From contig CANMFL010000001.1 of assembly GCA_947497185.1 (NCBI GenBank), positions 310,001-374,000 on the forward strand: 64,000 nt of DNA, given 5' to 3'. Below the pieces are notes generated by a model. That model ran no database searches. It was given only the letters and a program-made list of their open reading frames with translations, and was not told the origin of the DNA. The stretch is from an uncultured Paracoccaceae bacterium (GTDB lineage Bacteria; Pseudomonadota; Alphaproteobacteria; Rhodobacterales; Rhodobacteraceae). Shown in pieces: positions 25,208-33,062 of this stretch. The position numbers were made by a program, and so were the translations under genes. Each line of letters starts with the position of its first letter. Position 1 is the first letter of the stretch.

Positions 25208-25624
25208 ATGCCTAATAAAAAGCCACCCGCTCAGATCAACCCGCCCGAACCAGCCGATCCCTACAAAATGCGGACGCTGGAACAAATCCTGTCCCTATTC
25301 GATGGCGGTGAATTTATAGAAAACCTGATGTCAGATCACCGGAAACTCCAAACGGATTTACTTGAGCACCACGCCGAACACGGCAGCAAAGCCAAAGGCA
25401 CCATGACGATCCAAGTGACCTACAACCTGGGCAGAAGTGGCGATGTCGGCATGGGGGCAACCGCCACGTTCAAGTCGCCGCAGAAACCCGCGAGCAGCGC
25501 CGCTGCATTCATCAACGATAATGGCGAGCTGACGCTCTACAGCCCGATGATGACCCGCATGCACGGCGGCGTTCGCGATGCCACGCACTACGATCCTGAA
25601 ACTGGCGAAATCCGCGACATCTGA
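25208..25624 (+). CDS. Unrecognised phage protein
   Basis: A 138-residue protein from the ATG at 25208 (a GTG directly before it is an alternative start with slightly better spacing to AAGGA). Its middle is acidic and helical (FDGGEFIENLMSDHRKLQ), and the second half contains YNLGRSGDVGMGATATFK. Rhodobacterales prophages often carry this type next to DUF2303, but its role is unknown. Confidence 0.6.
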   Translation: MPNKKPPAQINPPEPADPYKMRTLEQILSLFDGGEFIENLMSDHRKLQTDLLEHHAEHGSKAKGTMTIQVTYNLGRSGDVGMGATATFKSPQKPASSAAAFINDNGELTLYSPMMTRMHGGVRDATHYDPETGEIRDI

Positions 25625-25655
25625 TTCACCTCACAACCTGATCTAAGGAATGACC

Positions 25656-26633
25656 ATGACAGACCCAATTCGCAAAAACGTGGCGGAAACGACCCGTGAA
25701 ATTTACGATCAAATTGGATTGCCGACCGCACTCGAGAACACAGGAAATCCACTCAAAGATGCAGCCCTCATTACGGTCCCCGAAAAACGTCGGGTGCAGG
25801 ACATCACAGCAGAACTGCGCAAGGCCGCAGAGTATCTCAAACCCGCCCAACGCAAGGGCACGGCCCAGATGGGCGATCTGCAAAGCGTCATTCATTGGTC
25901 CAACCGGTTCAAAGGCGATACATCGGCGCTTTACGCCAACAACGACCGCGCAGCACCTTCCCTGACTTGCATTGCCGACTATCACGGTGAAGGCCCTGCA
26001 GAACCGACAAACGAAAAAGGCGATCCAGCCGCGCGCCATTGTCATCACCGTGCCGTCTATCCGTTCCCGCTGTCGGACGAATGGAAGGCATGGAACGCAG
26101 TGTCCGGCCAATCTCTCGACAAGGACGAGATGGGCGAATTCATTGAGGCTAATGCCAAAGACGTATTGGACCCGACACCTGCGATTATCGCCATGGAGAA
26201 GAGTGATGAAAATCAGGACTTTGAAAACCGGTTGATTGAAACCGCGCGCCAGATCGAAGGCAAGTTCGGTCAGCTTCACAGCTTGCTCGCAATGTCCCGC
26301 CAGTTCCAAGTCTATGAGACCAGCAACCTTGAAGTCAGCAGCAATCGCGACACTGGCGAACAGTCGATTCAGTTTTTAAACGAACACCGAGACAAAGATG
26401 GTGCGCCTCTTAAAATCCCGAACCTAATCATCATCGCCATTCCTGTATTCACAGGCGGCGCGGCCTACCGGATGCCCGTTCGGTTCCGCTACCGCAAATC
26501 AGGTGGTTCGATCAAATTCATCCTCTCGATTTACAACCCCGAGAAAGCTTTTGATGCGGCATTTGACGAAGCTTTGGAGGCCGCAAAAGAGGCAACCGAA
26601 CTACCGTTGTTCATCGGAAAACCCGAAGCATAA
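25656..26633 (+). CDS. DUF2303 family phage protein
   Basis: A 325-residue protein of the DUF2303 type, with YPFPLSDEWKAWNAV near residue 130 and GEFIEANAKDVLDP shortly after, both strongly characteristic of this phage family. The function of DUF2303 is not established; members usually lie near recombination or early genes. The ATG at 25656 has AAGGA 7 nt upstream. No catalytic motif is visible. Confidence 0.85.
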   Translation: MTDPIRKNVAETTREIYDQIGLPTALENTGNPLKDAALITVPEKRRVQDITAELRKAAEYLKPAQRKGTAQMGDLQSVIHWSNRFKGDTSALYANNDRAAPSLTCIADYHGEGPAEPTNEKGDPAARHCHHRAVYPFPLSDEWKAWNAVSGQSLDKDEMGEFIEANAKDVLDPTPAIIAMEKSDENQDFENRLIETARQIEGKFGQLHSLLAMSRQFQVYETSNLEVSSNRDTGEQSIQFLNEHRDKDGAPLKIPNLIIIAIPVFTGGAAYRMPVRFRYRKSGGSIKFILSIYNPEKAFDAAFDEALEAAKEATELPLFIGKPEA

Positions 26634-27005
26634 GCGTCTGTGGCTCCGGCAACGGGGTCACTCACCTTTCGGCATGTGGTGACGCACCCAAAGTCGAGTT
26701 CCAGCTTGCAAAAAACCGCCCCCACCTACGAGGCAATCCAATGCACAATCCTGTATCGATCAAAGTGATACCTATCGGTGACATTGCACTAAAGGCAGTG
26801 GTCTCCCCCTCTTGTCTTCGTCACAAACCACGTCATAATAACGTATACATCGGTGTATCGGCTAATTTTCAGCCCGATTTTCACATCGAATTATTTACCA
26901 ATTTGCATTTTGCACGATCTATTCACGACAATCCAAGGTCCGATCCTGATGCGCAGTATTCAACGCACAGGCCTGACCAGACCGAAGATTATAAAGCGAG
27001 ACAAA
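26634..27005. other. Non-coding or poorly resolved stretch
   Basis: About 370 bases, AT-richer than the neighbours, without a convincing gene. Open frames from 26741 and 26853 run through it, but they lack a ribosome binding site, have irregular composition, and the first overlaps the small Cys/His gene at 27006 out of frame. Confidence 0.5.
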
Positions 27006-27119
27006 ATGAGATTAATTACGAAGCTTCTGTGCAAGCTTGGAGTCCACGTCTGGAGGGAAAGTCGCTCGATGCCAGAGGTAGTGTGCCAACGCTGCCATGT
27101 ACGAAAGCGGCAGCATTAA
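27006..27119 (+). CDS. Small Cys/His-rich protein, copy B
   Basis: A 37-residue protein, MRLITKLLCKLG...CQRCHVRKRQH, the same length and layout as the product of 25052-25165. Shared features are CKLG, ESRSMP and VCxRCH. The last His cluster of copy A (CHH) is replaced by RQH, so one potential metal ligand is missing. The ribosome binding site is weaker than that of copy A. Confidence 0.55.
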   Translation: MRLITKLLCKLGVHVWRESRSMPEVVCQRCHVRKRQH

Positions 27120-27234
27120 ACGGCAAAAAGTGCACTTCCACAAATCGGAAGCGGCAAGCTAATCTCAGTAGCCGTACTACTTCACCTTCGAAAGACATCG
27201 TCTGCCCACCGAAGACAACCACAGAGGCAATTCC

Positions 27235-27510
27235 ATGTCTCTGATGTTTGCAGATATCAAAAAACAAGCATTTGCGACAATGCAGACCCGTCGCAAAATC
27301 CGGCTGCGGATCACCGCAACTGGCGAGCTTCTGCACATGTCCGGATCTGGCACGACATCAGACGTGCACTACTCTTGGCTGGGCACGCACGCACAGGCCG
27401 ACACTTTGGAAAGCCGCGCCAGGGCGAAAGAAGAGCCTTGGCCGTTCAGCCGCATCACACATGGCACCTTGTCTGAAACCACACTCGACAGCGATCCGGT
27501 GCCGTTATGA
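27235..27510 (+). CDS. Unrecognised small phage protein
   Basis: A 91-residue protein with GAGG 7 nt before its ATG and a 4-nt overlap with the excisionase gene. It contains MQTRRKIRLRITATGELLHMS and is otherwise undistinguished. Probably expressed with excisionase and integrase. Confidence 0.55.
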   Translation: MSLMFADIKKQAFATMQTRRKIRLRITATGELLHMSGSGTTSDVHYSWLGTHAQADTLESRARAKEEPWPFSRITHGTLSETTLDSDPVPL

Positions 27511-27782
27511 CCCCATTGCTATCGCCACAAGAGACCGCAAGCATCCTTGGCGTCTGCACAAAAACCTTGCAGGACTGTCGCGCGTTGGGGTTAAGGTGCG
27601 TCCGTGTCACCAAAAACGCCATCAAGTACCGTCCCGACGATGTGCAAGCCTACATAGAGGCCCGAACAGAATGCCATTCAGAACCAGCAAAACTAAGGTC
27701 TATCAATATGACATCGTCGTCAAAGGTAGTCGATTTCGAGGCAGTTGCGGGACCGAAGACTTCGAGGAAGCCAAGGCGGTAG
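27507..27782 (+). CDS. xis: Excisionase-like protein (HTH_17 type)
   Basis: A 91-residue protein beginning LLSPQETASILGVCTKTLQDCRALGL, with KYRPDDVQAYIEAR, the winged-helix pattern of MerR/Xis-like (helix_turn_helix_17) proteins. It directs excision with the integrase. Its last 112 nt overlap the integrase start in another frame, as lambda xis overlaps int. The C-terminal tail within the overlap has low-complexity composition. Confidence 0.8.
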   Translation: MTPLLSPQETASILGVCTKTLQDCRALGLRCVRVTKNAIKYRPDDVQAYIEARTECHSEPAKLRSINMTSSSKVVDFEAVAGPKTSRKPRR

Positions 27783-28735
27783 AGGCCCAGGTCCGCGCCG
27801 AAGCAAAGACACGCAGCGGCAATAGCGGCAGCTGCACGCTGTCAGAGGCGCTTGGCACCTACCACCGCGACAAGATGATCGGCACATCATCAGAGCGCAC
27901 CAACGCCAGCATGTGCCGCGCTATCCTCAAACACATGGACGGCCAGAAGCCGATTTCACGCATCACTGATGCTGACGTCATGCGTTACGTGTCCCGCGAT
28001 CGCGCCAGCTGCAAAAACGCGACCGTAAATCGCCGCCTGCAGATGCTGGGCCGCGCGCTGCGCCACATGGCGCGGTTCTACAAGGCCGACGCACCGACGC
28101 TTGAATTGAAAGCCGCTGAGACCAAAGAGCCAAAGGAGATCGTGCGCGAACTGTCCACGACCGAGCAGGCCCGATTGTTTGAACACCTGCCCCAAGAATT
28201 TCACGCCTTCGTCAGCTTTGCTCTGATGACCGGCGCCCGCATCCACACAATTTCGACATTGCTTTGGACTGACATCGATCTGCCAAACCGCGAGATCACG
28301 TTCCGCCTCAAAGGCGACGACATGATGATATTCCCGATCAATGCTGAATTGTCCGCGCTGCTGTCCACCCTGCCCCGATCCAACGTGCTGGCGAACCGAG
28401 ATCTCGTGTTTACCCGCGTTGATCAGCAGACAGGTGACCGGGTGATGATCCAGCCCAACGGCGGCGTATTTGGCACAATCTGGCGCAAGGCGTTGCGCAA
28501 TGCCGGGATCACAGCTTTCCGGTTTCACGACCTGCGCCACACGTTCGCCACCCGCATGCTGCGCCGCACGCAGAACCTCAAACTGGTGTCCAAGCTGCTG
28601 GGACATCAGAACATCGAAACCACCATGAAGTATGCACACGTCCTCATTGATGACTTGCGGCTGGCGATGGATGATTTTTCTGTGTTTGGCGTGGGCCCGA
28701 AGGATGCGAAACCGTCAAAAGCAAAAGCGCGTTAG
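27671..28735 (+). CDS. int: Tyrosine recombinase phage integrase
   Basis: A 354-residue integrase with all catalytic residues: Arg190 in MTGARIHTIS, His286 and Arg289 in HDLRH, His312 in LLGH, and the nucleophile Tyr321 in KYAHV. The N-terminal ~55 residues form the arm-binding domain. The ATG at 27671 is inside the xis frame; the open frame reaches back to 27248 but the family length favours 27671. It should act at a tRNA-Gly 3' end, a fragment of which ends at 33,024. It lies 4.3 kb from that site, with cargo between. Confidence 0.93.
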   Translation: MPFRTSKTKVYQYDIVVKGSRFRGSCGTEDFEEAKAVEAQVRAEAKTRSGNSGSCTLSEALGTYHRDKMIGTSSERTNASMCRAILKHMDGQKPISRITDADVMRYVSRDRASCKNATVNRRLQMLGRALRHMARFYKADAPTLELKAAETKEPKEIVRELSTTEQARLFEHLPQEFHAFVSFALMTGARIHTISTLLWTDIDLPNREITFRLKGDDMMIFPINAELSALLSTLPRSNVLANRDLVFTRVDQQTGDRVMIQPNGGVFGTIWRKALRNAGITAFRFHDLRHTFATRMLRRTQNLKLVSKLLGHQNIETTMKYAHVLIDDLRLAMDDFSVFGVGPKDAKPSKAKAR

Positions 28736-28798
28736 CACCACAAAGCTTTTCAATTTATAAGAACCATGCAAGAACATTTACATTGAGGAGATAGAATT

Positions 28799-29626
28799 AT
28801 GGGCGCGAATTCAAAAATCGAGTGGACAACGCATACCTTTAATCCTTGGTGGGGATGCACCAAGATTTCCGAAGCCTGCAAAAACTGTTACGCTGAAACA
28901 TGGGCCAAGAGAGTTGGACAGGACGTCTGGGGGCCAAAGCCAGACCGCCGCCTCATGAGCGACAATCACTGGAAACAACCCTTAAAATGGAACCGCGAAG
29001 CGGAAGGAGCAGGCGTGCGCCCTCGCGTGTTCTGCGCATCAATGGCCGACGTCTACGAAGATCGGGATGAGCTAATACCTGAAAGGGAACGCCTTTTTGA
29101 TCTGATCGAAGCCACCCCAAATCTTGATTGGCTTCTACTCACGAAGCGTCCACAGAATGTATTGAAAATGAGCCGTTGGTCGACGGACTGGCCAGTTAAT
29201 ATCTGGTTAGGCACAACGGTCGAGCTGCAGAAACGTGCGGATGAACTGCTACCGTTTCTGGCAAAAATTCCAGCGAAGGTACGGTTCATCTCCGCCGAAC
29301 CCTTGCTGGGTCCGTTAAAGATTGAGAAATGGCTCGGCTCTACTATCGACTGGGTCATCACCGGCGGTGAAAGCGGCCCAAAAGCTCGGCCCGCATCACC
29401 TAATTGGTTTACCGATCTTCACAATCAGTGCATGGAAAGCAATGTAGCATTTCACTTTAAGCAGTGGGGCGACTGGGCACCAGGTCAAGGCGAAAACCTA
29501 GCCAAACGCAGAATGGAAATCGCACAAGACGGGACGCAGATGTTTCGCGTCGGGAAAAAGCTGGCCGGCAGGTCACTTGCAGGATCTTTTCATGATGGGT
29601 TGCCGAAAGCGCGCCGTTCTGGATAA
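28799..29626 (+). CDS. DUF5131 (phage Gp37/Gp68) family three-Cys-motif protein
   Basis: A 275-residue protein of DUF5131, opening with IEWTTHTFNPWWGCTKISEAC. The three cysteines are Cys20-x6-Cys27-x2-Cys30, close to a radical-SAM type cluster motif, and FISAEPLLGP and TGGESGP are further family strings. Family members are found in phages and islands; the reaction is not known to me. A TcmP gene follows, which is the named partner of this family. GAGGAG lies 8 nt before the ATG. Composition is AT-richer than the chromosome on the right, consistent with acquired cargo. Confidence 0.88.
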   Translation: MGANSKIEWTTHTFNPWWGCTKISEACKNCYAETWAKRVGQDVWGPKPDRRLMSDNHWKQPLKWNREAEGAGVRPRVFCASMADVYEDRDELIPERERLFDLIEATPNLDWLLLTKRPQNVLKMSRWSTDWPVNIWLGTTVELQKRADELLPFLAKIPAKVRFISAEPLLGPLKIEKWLGSTIDWVITGGESGPKARPASPNWFTDLHNQCMESNVAFHFKQWGDWAPGQGENLAKRRMEIAQDGTQMFRVGKKLAGRSLAGSFHDGLPKARRSG

Positions 29627-29631
29627 TTGAT

Positions 29632-29647
29632 CTCGTTAATTAACGAG
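29632..29647. promoter_or_regulatory. 16-bp palindrome covering the TcmP ribosome binding site
   Basis: CTCGTTAATTAACGAG is a perfect palindrome located between the DUF5131 stop and the TcmP start. The right arm includes the GAG of the GAGGA Shine-Dalgarno, so in RNA a 6-bp stem would hide it. It could also be a protein-binding site on DNA. Confidence 0.55.
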
Positions 29648-29655
29648 GAATCAAT

Positions 29656-30801
29656 TTGGAACAAATGTATTCGGGACGAGAGCAGAGTCAGGCCAAGCAT
29701 GCAATTTTAGGCCGCTACCTGACGCCATTTGCAAACAAGATATTACACACTTGGGACACACTAGACTTCATCGATGGATTTTCAGGTCCTTGGCAAAACC
29801 GCGATAAAGAAAACCTGTCAGACACGTCTATCGGCGTAGCATTGGAAACACTATCAGCGGTTGCTGCACAGCGAGGTCACTCAGCTGCTTCGCCAAAAAT
29901 TCGATGCATATTCAACGAAGCCAATCCAAAATCATACGCTCTGCTTGAAAATTTTATAAACAGATCAAGGGACCGGCACCCCCTACTCAAGATAGACACC
30001 TTCGAAGGTAAATTCGAAAACAATGCGGCGCTCATTCGATCAAAAGCAAACCATCAATTTCGACTGCTTTTTGTTGATCCTACCGGATACACAGGATTTT
30101 CCCCCGACATTCTCGCGCTCTTCAAAGATCGATCCAGCGAAGTCATCGTCAATGTGATGCGGTCATTCCTTCAACGATTTGCCGCCGGACAGCATAAGGA
30201 TAGAGAAGCTGCGCTGATCGGTTTGATCGGCAAAAAACGCGCAACCTACTTGATCGAAACAGGACTAACGATCGAGACTTTGGAGAGTGAATACCTCAGT
30301 ATGCTGCGTGGGACACTTGGTTATAAGTACGCAGGAAACTCCCCCATCCACAATCCAGACAAAAATGAAATTCACTTTAATCTAGCGTATGGCACACACC
30401 ACCCTGCAGGCATGGAAGTAATGCGGGACGCTGAATACAAAGCCTTAGAGCAGCACGACAGAACACGTTACAAAAAATCTATCGATAAAAAAGGAGGTGA
30501 TCTGTTCGGAGACTTGTTTGGTGAGATGGAGATCATGGGCCCTTATCTCACTATTAGAAAAAACCACCGCGAAAAAGCCAGCTCTACTATTAGGAGCCTT
30601 TTGAAAGATCAACCCGAGGGCTTGGAATTCACAATTTTAACAGCGACCGCCCAACAAAACCTATTTTTGAAGCAAGCTGAAATCGGCGATGTATTAGTCG
30701 AGATGACAGGTGACGGAATCATCCGATCGGATTGGAAAACTGGTACCCGCCGCAAGCCCAAGAAAGGCGACATAATAAAATTATGCTCGCCCGCCCAGTA
30801 A
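29656..30801 (+). CDS. tcmP: Three-Cys-motif partner protein TcmP
   Basis: A 381-residue protein matching TcmP by size and by the strings FIDGFSGPW (residues ~38-46), IRCIFNEANP and LLFVDPTGYTG (~135-145). These resemble a Rossmann-type methyltransferase layout in which DGFSG is motif I. It is the usual partner of DUF5131 proteins and follows one by 29 nt. The start is a TTG with GAGGA 6 nt upstream; an ATG three codons later is less well spaced. Biological role of the pair is unknown; DNA, RNA or protein modification linked to defence is a fair guess. AT-rich like its neighbour. Confidence 0.85.
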   Translation: MEQMYSGREQSQAKHAILGRYLTPFANKILHTWDTLDFIDGFSGPWQNRDKENLSDTSIGVALETLSAVAAQRGHSAASPKIRCIFNEANPKSYALLENFINRSRDRHPLLKIDTFEGKFENNAALIRSKANHQFRLLFVDPTGYTGFSPDILALFKDRSSEVIVNVMRSFLQRFAAGQHKDREAALIGLIGKKRATYLIETGLTIETLESEYLSMLRGTLGYKYAGNSPIHNPDKNEIHFNLAYGTHHPAGMEVMRDAEYKALEQHDRTRYKKSIDKKGGDLFGDLFGEMEIMGPYLTIRKNHREKASSTIRSLLKDQPEGLEFTILTATAQQNLFLKQAEIGDVLVEMTGDGIIRSDWKTGTRRKPKKGDIIKLCSPAQ

Positions 30802-30871
30802 CCATCGACACCAGATTGCTGCGACACATCAATGCATCGACAATCCGCCACCCGACACTCAGGAGAAATTA

Positions 30872-30940
30872 ATGAGAAATTATATTGTTTTAGGCTATCC
30901 TGTGGGAAGTTTTCAGCGGCGTTTATGTTGCAATGTTTAA
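30872..30940 (+). CDS. 22-codon upstream open reading frame
   Basis: ATG at 30872 preceded by AGGAG at 6-7 nt, coding for a 22-residue peptide (MRNYIVLGYPVGSFQRRLCC is its first part). It ends 8 nt inside the following membrane protein gene, whose own start lacks a clear Shine-Dalgarno. This is the arrangement of a coupling or leader ORF. Not recognisable as a known peptide. Confidence 0.4.
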   Translation: MRNYIVLGYPVGSFQRRLCCNV

Positions 30941-31826
30941 AAGTTATTGGCGCAACGGATTTACGTTTGGATTAACGATTGGTTGTTTAACCGCTATCGT
31001 CATCTTCCTCTTTGGGCAGGCAATCTACGACCTTGCCAAGTGCCATCATGATGGAGATTGCGAGCGTTACGCCGCAAAATACGAAGGCCACGATTTTCCA
31101 ACCAGCTGGTGGTGGGACTGGACCGGAAGCTTGGTCACGTCTGATGACACGCTCGCACAGTGGATTATGGCCTTTTTTACTATAGCCGTGACCTTGCTCG
31201 TCTGGCGAACTCTTGTCGCCACACAAGTCATGGCTAGCCAAACTCAAAAGATGCTGACGACTGAGAGCCGCGCTATAGAACTTGAGTACAGGCCAATTAT
31301 TACAATAGACGACGTCGTGTTCGATGATTTTGGCGGAGCCGCGACGGGAAGTATCAGGCATCTCGCTAGAATTAAATTTCAAAACAAAGGCAGAACACCC
31401 GCTCAAGTCATTGGTCAGGACGTTTTCCGAATTTATCGTGAAGGCAATAACATTAGTCCTGATGAAGCCTATAGCCTATGGGCGATTGACCCAGCACAGA
31501 GTCGCGGCAAGATGGTCCCCCTCGTGTTTAGCGGTCAGCCATACTTTCTTGAGAAAGTTTCTTTAATGCAGGACAAATTTGAGATTTTCGAAGCGCCTGT
31601 CGCCCAGAGTGTCCCTTTTGAGAACGACGTCCAGCGGACAATTGTAAGCTATCGTTTCAAAACTGCCGTGATCTATTGTCGAATTAAATATAGCTTTGGC
31701 ATTGGAGGCGATAAGCAAGTTTTTGAAACCACTGCTGGCTATAGTGTGTTCCCCGTCTTCGATGCTGCTGGTCGTCTCAACGGGTTTCACTATGAAGCCA
31801 TAGCCGAATTCTGGGATGCAACATAG
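30933..31826 (+). CDS. Two-helix membrane protein of the prophage cargo
   Basis: A 297-residue protein with membrane helices at ~8-31 and ~74-94. A Trp-rich segment with two Cys (CHHDGDC, SWWWDW) lies between them. After helix 2 come ATQVMASQTQKMLTTESRAIELEYRP and a beta-rich domain with IKFQNKGRTPAQV. This layout is common among bacterial hypothetical proteins that have a pair of helices followed by an immunoglobulin-like region. Its function is unknown. It lies 131 nt after tcmP on the same strand and may belong to the same unit. Confidence 0.65.
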   Translation: MFKSYWRNGFTFGLTIGCLTAIVIFLFGQAIYDLAKCHHDGDCERYAAKYEGHDFPTSWWWDWTGSLVTSDDTLAQWIMAFFTIAVTLLVWRTLVATQVMASQTQKMLTTESRAIELEYRPIITIDDVVFDDFGGAATGSIRHLARIKFQNKGRTPAQVIGQDVFRIYREGNNISPDEAYSLWAIDPAQSRGKMVPLVFSGQPYFLEKVSLMQDKFEIFEAPVAQSVPFENDVQRTIVSYRFKTAVIYCRIKYSFGIGGDKQVFETTAGYSVFPVFDAAGRLNGFHYEAIAEFWDAT

Positions 31827-31931
31827 ATTTGCGACGATAACCGCTTACACTCTATTCATGCCTCACATCACACCCCGCCGTAGCCTGATGCGTTTGATAC
31901 ATAAGGCCGATCATCGCAACATCGCTTCCCA

Positions 31932-32228
31932 TCAGGAAACTACAATCGACAACTTCCCAGTGAAATACCAAGTGGCTATAACGACCATAAGGCCAAGTAC
32001 AGCGCCCATAACCCAAATAGCACCCTTAACGAAGCTGACCTTATGGCGGAGATCGTCAATTTTATCCCCATGTCCGTCAACACTCTTTATGAGGGCATCA
32101 ACCTTGGAAGATAGGTCTCCGATGTTTACCATCACAAAACGGATATCCGATGTCGGATGGAGATCGCGTGGAGGTGTTTGCGCAAACTCTTCAGGGTTCG
32201 TGTTTAACGAATCTATCTCTTTAACCAT
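31932..32228 (-). CDS. Membrane-anchored coiled-coil protein
   Basis: A 98-residue protein: an N-terminal soluble part, a likely coiled coil at residues ~30-62 (IGDLSSKVDALIKSVDGHGDK) and a C-terminal membrane helix at ~66-88 (IWVMGAVLGLMVVIATWYF). The ATG at 32228 overlaps the end of the preceding gene and has GGAGGG 8 nt upstream. It is convergent with the membrane protein gene. Small proteins of this type often anchor or oligomerise a soluble partner, here perhaps the product of 32221-32499. Confidence 0.6.
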   Translation of the reverse strand: MVKEIDSLNTNPEEFAQTPPRDLHPTSDIRFVMVNIGDLSSKVDALIKSVDGHGDKIDDLRHKVSFVKGAIWVMGAVLGLMVVIATWYFTGKLSIVVS

Positions 32229-32499
32229 TTGGGCCACCCTCCCACTTAGTCTTGATCCAAGACCAAATTGCCGGGTTCGCTCTTCCATAGTAAGATGCTG
32301 CCTCGACAACCAACGCCGAGCCAGCTTCGCCGTTTGTAATGCCAATCTTGTTAGAAACTTCCACAGCCGTGATGCTATCCGAAATTAACCACGAATTCCC
32401 CCCAAGGTCATAAGTATCATTGGGGTACGCCGCCTTTATAGCCGCTTGCAGGCTATTGGGAACATCGCTGTTCTGCTGTACAATTACAAAAATGGTCAT
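32221..32499 (-). CDS. Small SinR/Cas2-like ferredoxin-fold protein (tentative)
   Basis: A 92-residue protein starting MTIFVIVQQNSD. The order is strand, helix (LQAAIKAAY), strand (SWLISDSITAVEVSNKI), strand (SALVVEAASYYGRANP), then a C-terminal helix, as in the SinR-like proteins related to Cas2. This likeness is by eye and not proof. Its stop overlaps the start of the coiled-coil membrane protein by 8 nt, so the two genes form an operon. Confidence 0.5.
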   Translation of the reverse strand: MTIFVIVQQNSDVPNSLQAAIKAAYPNDTYDLGGNSWLISDSITAVEVSNKIGITNGEAGSALVVEAASYYGRANPAIWSWIKTKWEGGPNG

Positions 32500-32975
32500 A
32501 TTGTGGTACTCTCTTCACGTCCAAGATGACAACTTTACCGGACTATAAGCAACCCAGTAATCAACCATTGTCATCTGTTGATCATTTTTTTTGTGGTTTA
32601 GATACACAGGTGAATCGCCCCTGCCTTCTCCACCAACTGAGCAGTTTGTTCAACTGCCGAAGATGTGCCAGCAAGATCAGCTGCAGATCTGACGCTACAC
32701 CAACCAGGTTTTCCGTTTTGCACTACACGGAGACCTCACAGCTAGCATCTGAATATTTCAGCCCTTAGGTGCTTCCACACACTAGCCATGGACGATAGTC
32801 CGTCACCGCAAACAAAATAATATTGAAGTAGGCACTCTTTTTATTTGATGATATGGGGCTGGCGATGGACAATTTTATGGGGTTTGCAGTAACCAAACAA
32901 GCAACCAAAACCCAGAAAATCCCCCAGAACAACCAATATAGACAAACAAAAACAAAGGGTTAGATGATTACAGCG
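32500..32975. other. AT-rich stretch at the prophage end
   Basis: About 475 bases without a convincing gene. An open frame at 32526-32768 lacks a ribosome binding site. The region is AT-rich (for instance around 32,820-32,960) and probably holds integrase arm-binding sites, but no clear repeats were found by eye. Confidence 0.5.
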
Positions 32976-33024
32976 GACGCTTCCCAAGCTTCAGTTACGA
33001 GTTCGATTCTCGTTACCCGCTCCA
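32976..33024 (+). other. tRNA-Gly(CCC) 3' fragment, likely attR
   Basis: The sequence holds an anticodon loop TTCCCAA (32981-32987), a T-arm with GTTCGATTC (33001-33009) and a 3' acceptor strand TACCCGC followed by TCCA (33014-33024). The matching 5' acceptor strand GCGGGTA and D-arm are not found upstream, and the anticodon stem has a C-T mismatch. So only about 45-49 bases of a tRNA-Gly remain. That is what site-specific integration into a tRNA 3' end leaves on the distal side. The intact gene should lie at the other prophage end. Confidence 0.7.
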
Positions 33025-33062
33025 ATCACTTCCCGCATCATTTTTGACCGAAGGAAGACACC

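Larger units (their letters stand above)
1..33024. mobile_element. Siphovirus-like prophage, right portion (left end outside window)
   Basis: This segment holds a nearly full set of tailed-phage genes: packaging, portal, capsid, neck, tail, early operon, repressor, excisionase and integrase. Its right border is set at the end of a tRNA-Gly 3' fragment at 33,024, because tyrosine integrases commonly use tRNA 3' ends and housekeeping genes start directly after it. No lysis genes are seen; they may lie to the left of position 1. The 28.8-32.5 kb part is cargo lying between integrase and the presumed attachment site. The right border is inferred. The left one, presumably an intact tRNA-Gly(CCC), is not visible. 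Confidence 0.85.

Noticed and set aside
26741..27244. 168-codon open frame in the gap after DUF2303
   Set aside because: No ribosome binding site, irregular composition, and it overlaps a better-supported paralogous small gene out of frame.
32526..32768. 80-residue open frame near the prophage end
   Set aside because: No Shine-Dalgarno, no recognisable pattern and it lies in AT-rich attachment-region DNA.
32940..33024. Complete functional tRNA-Gly
   Set aside because: The 5' acceptor strand and D-arm are missing upstream and the anticodon stem has a mismatch, so only the 3' part is claimed.
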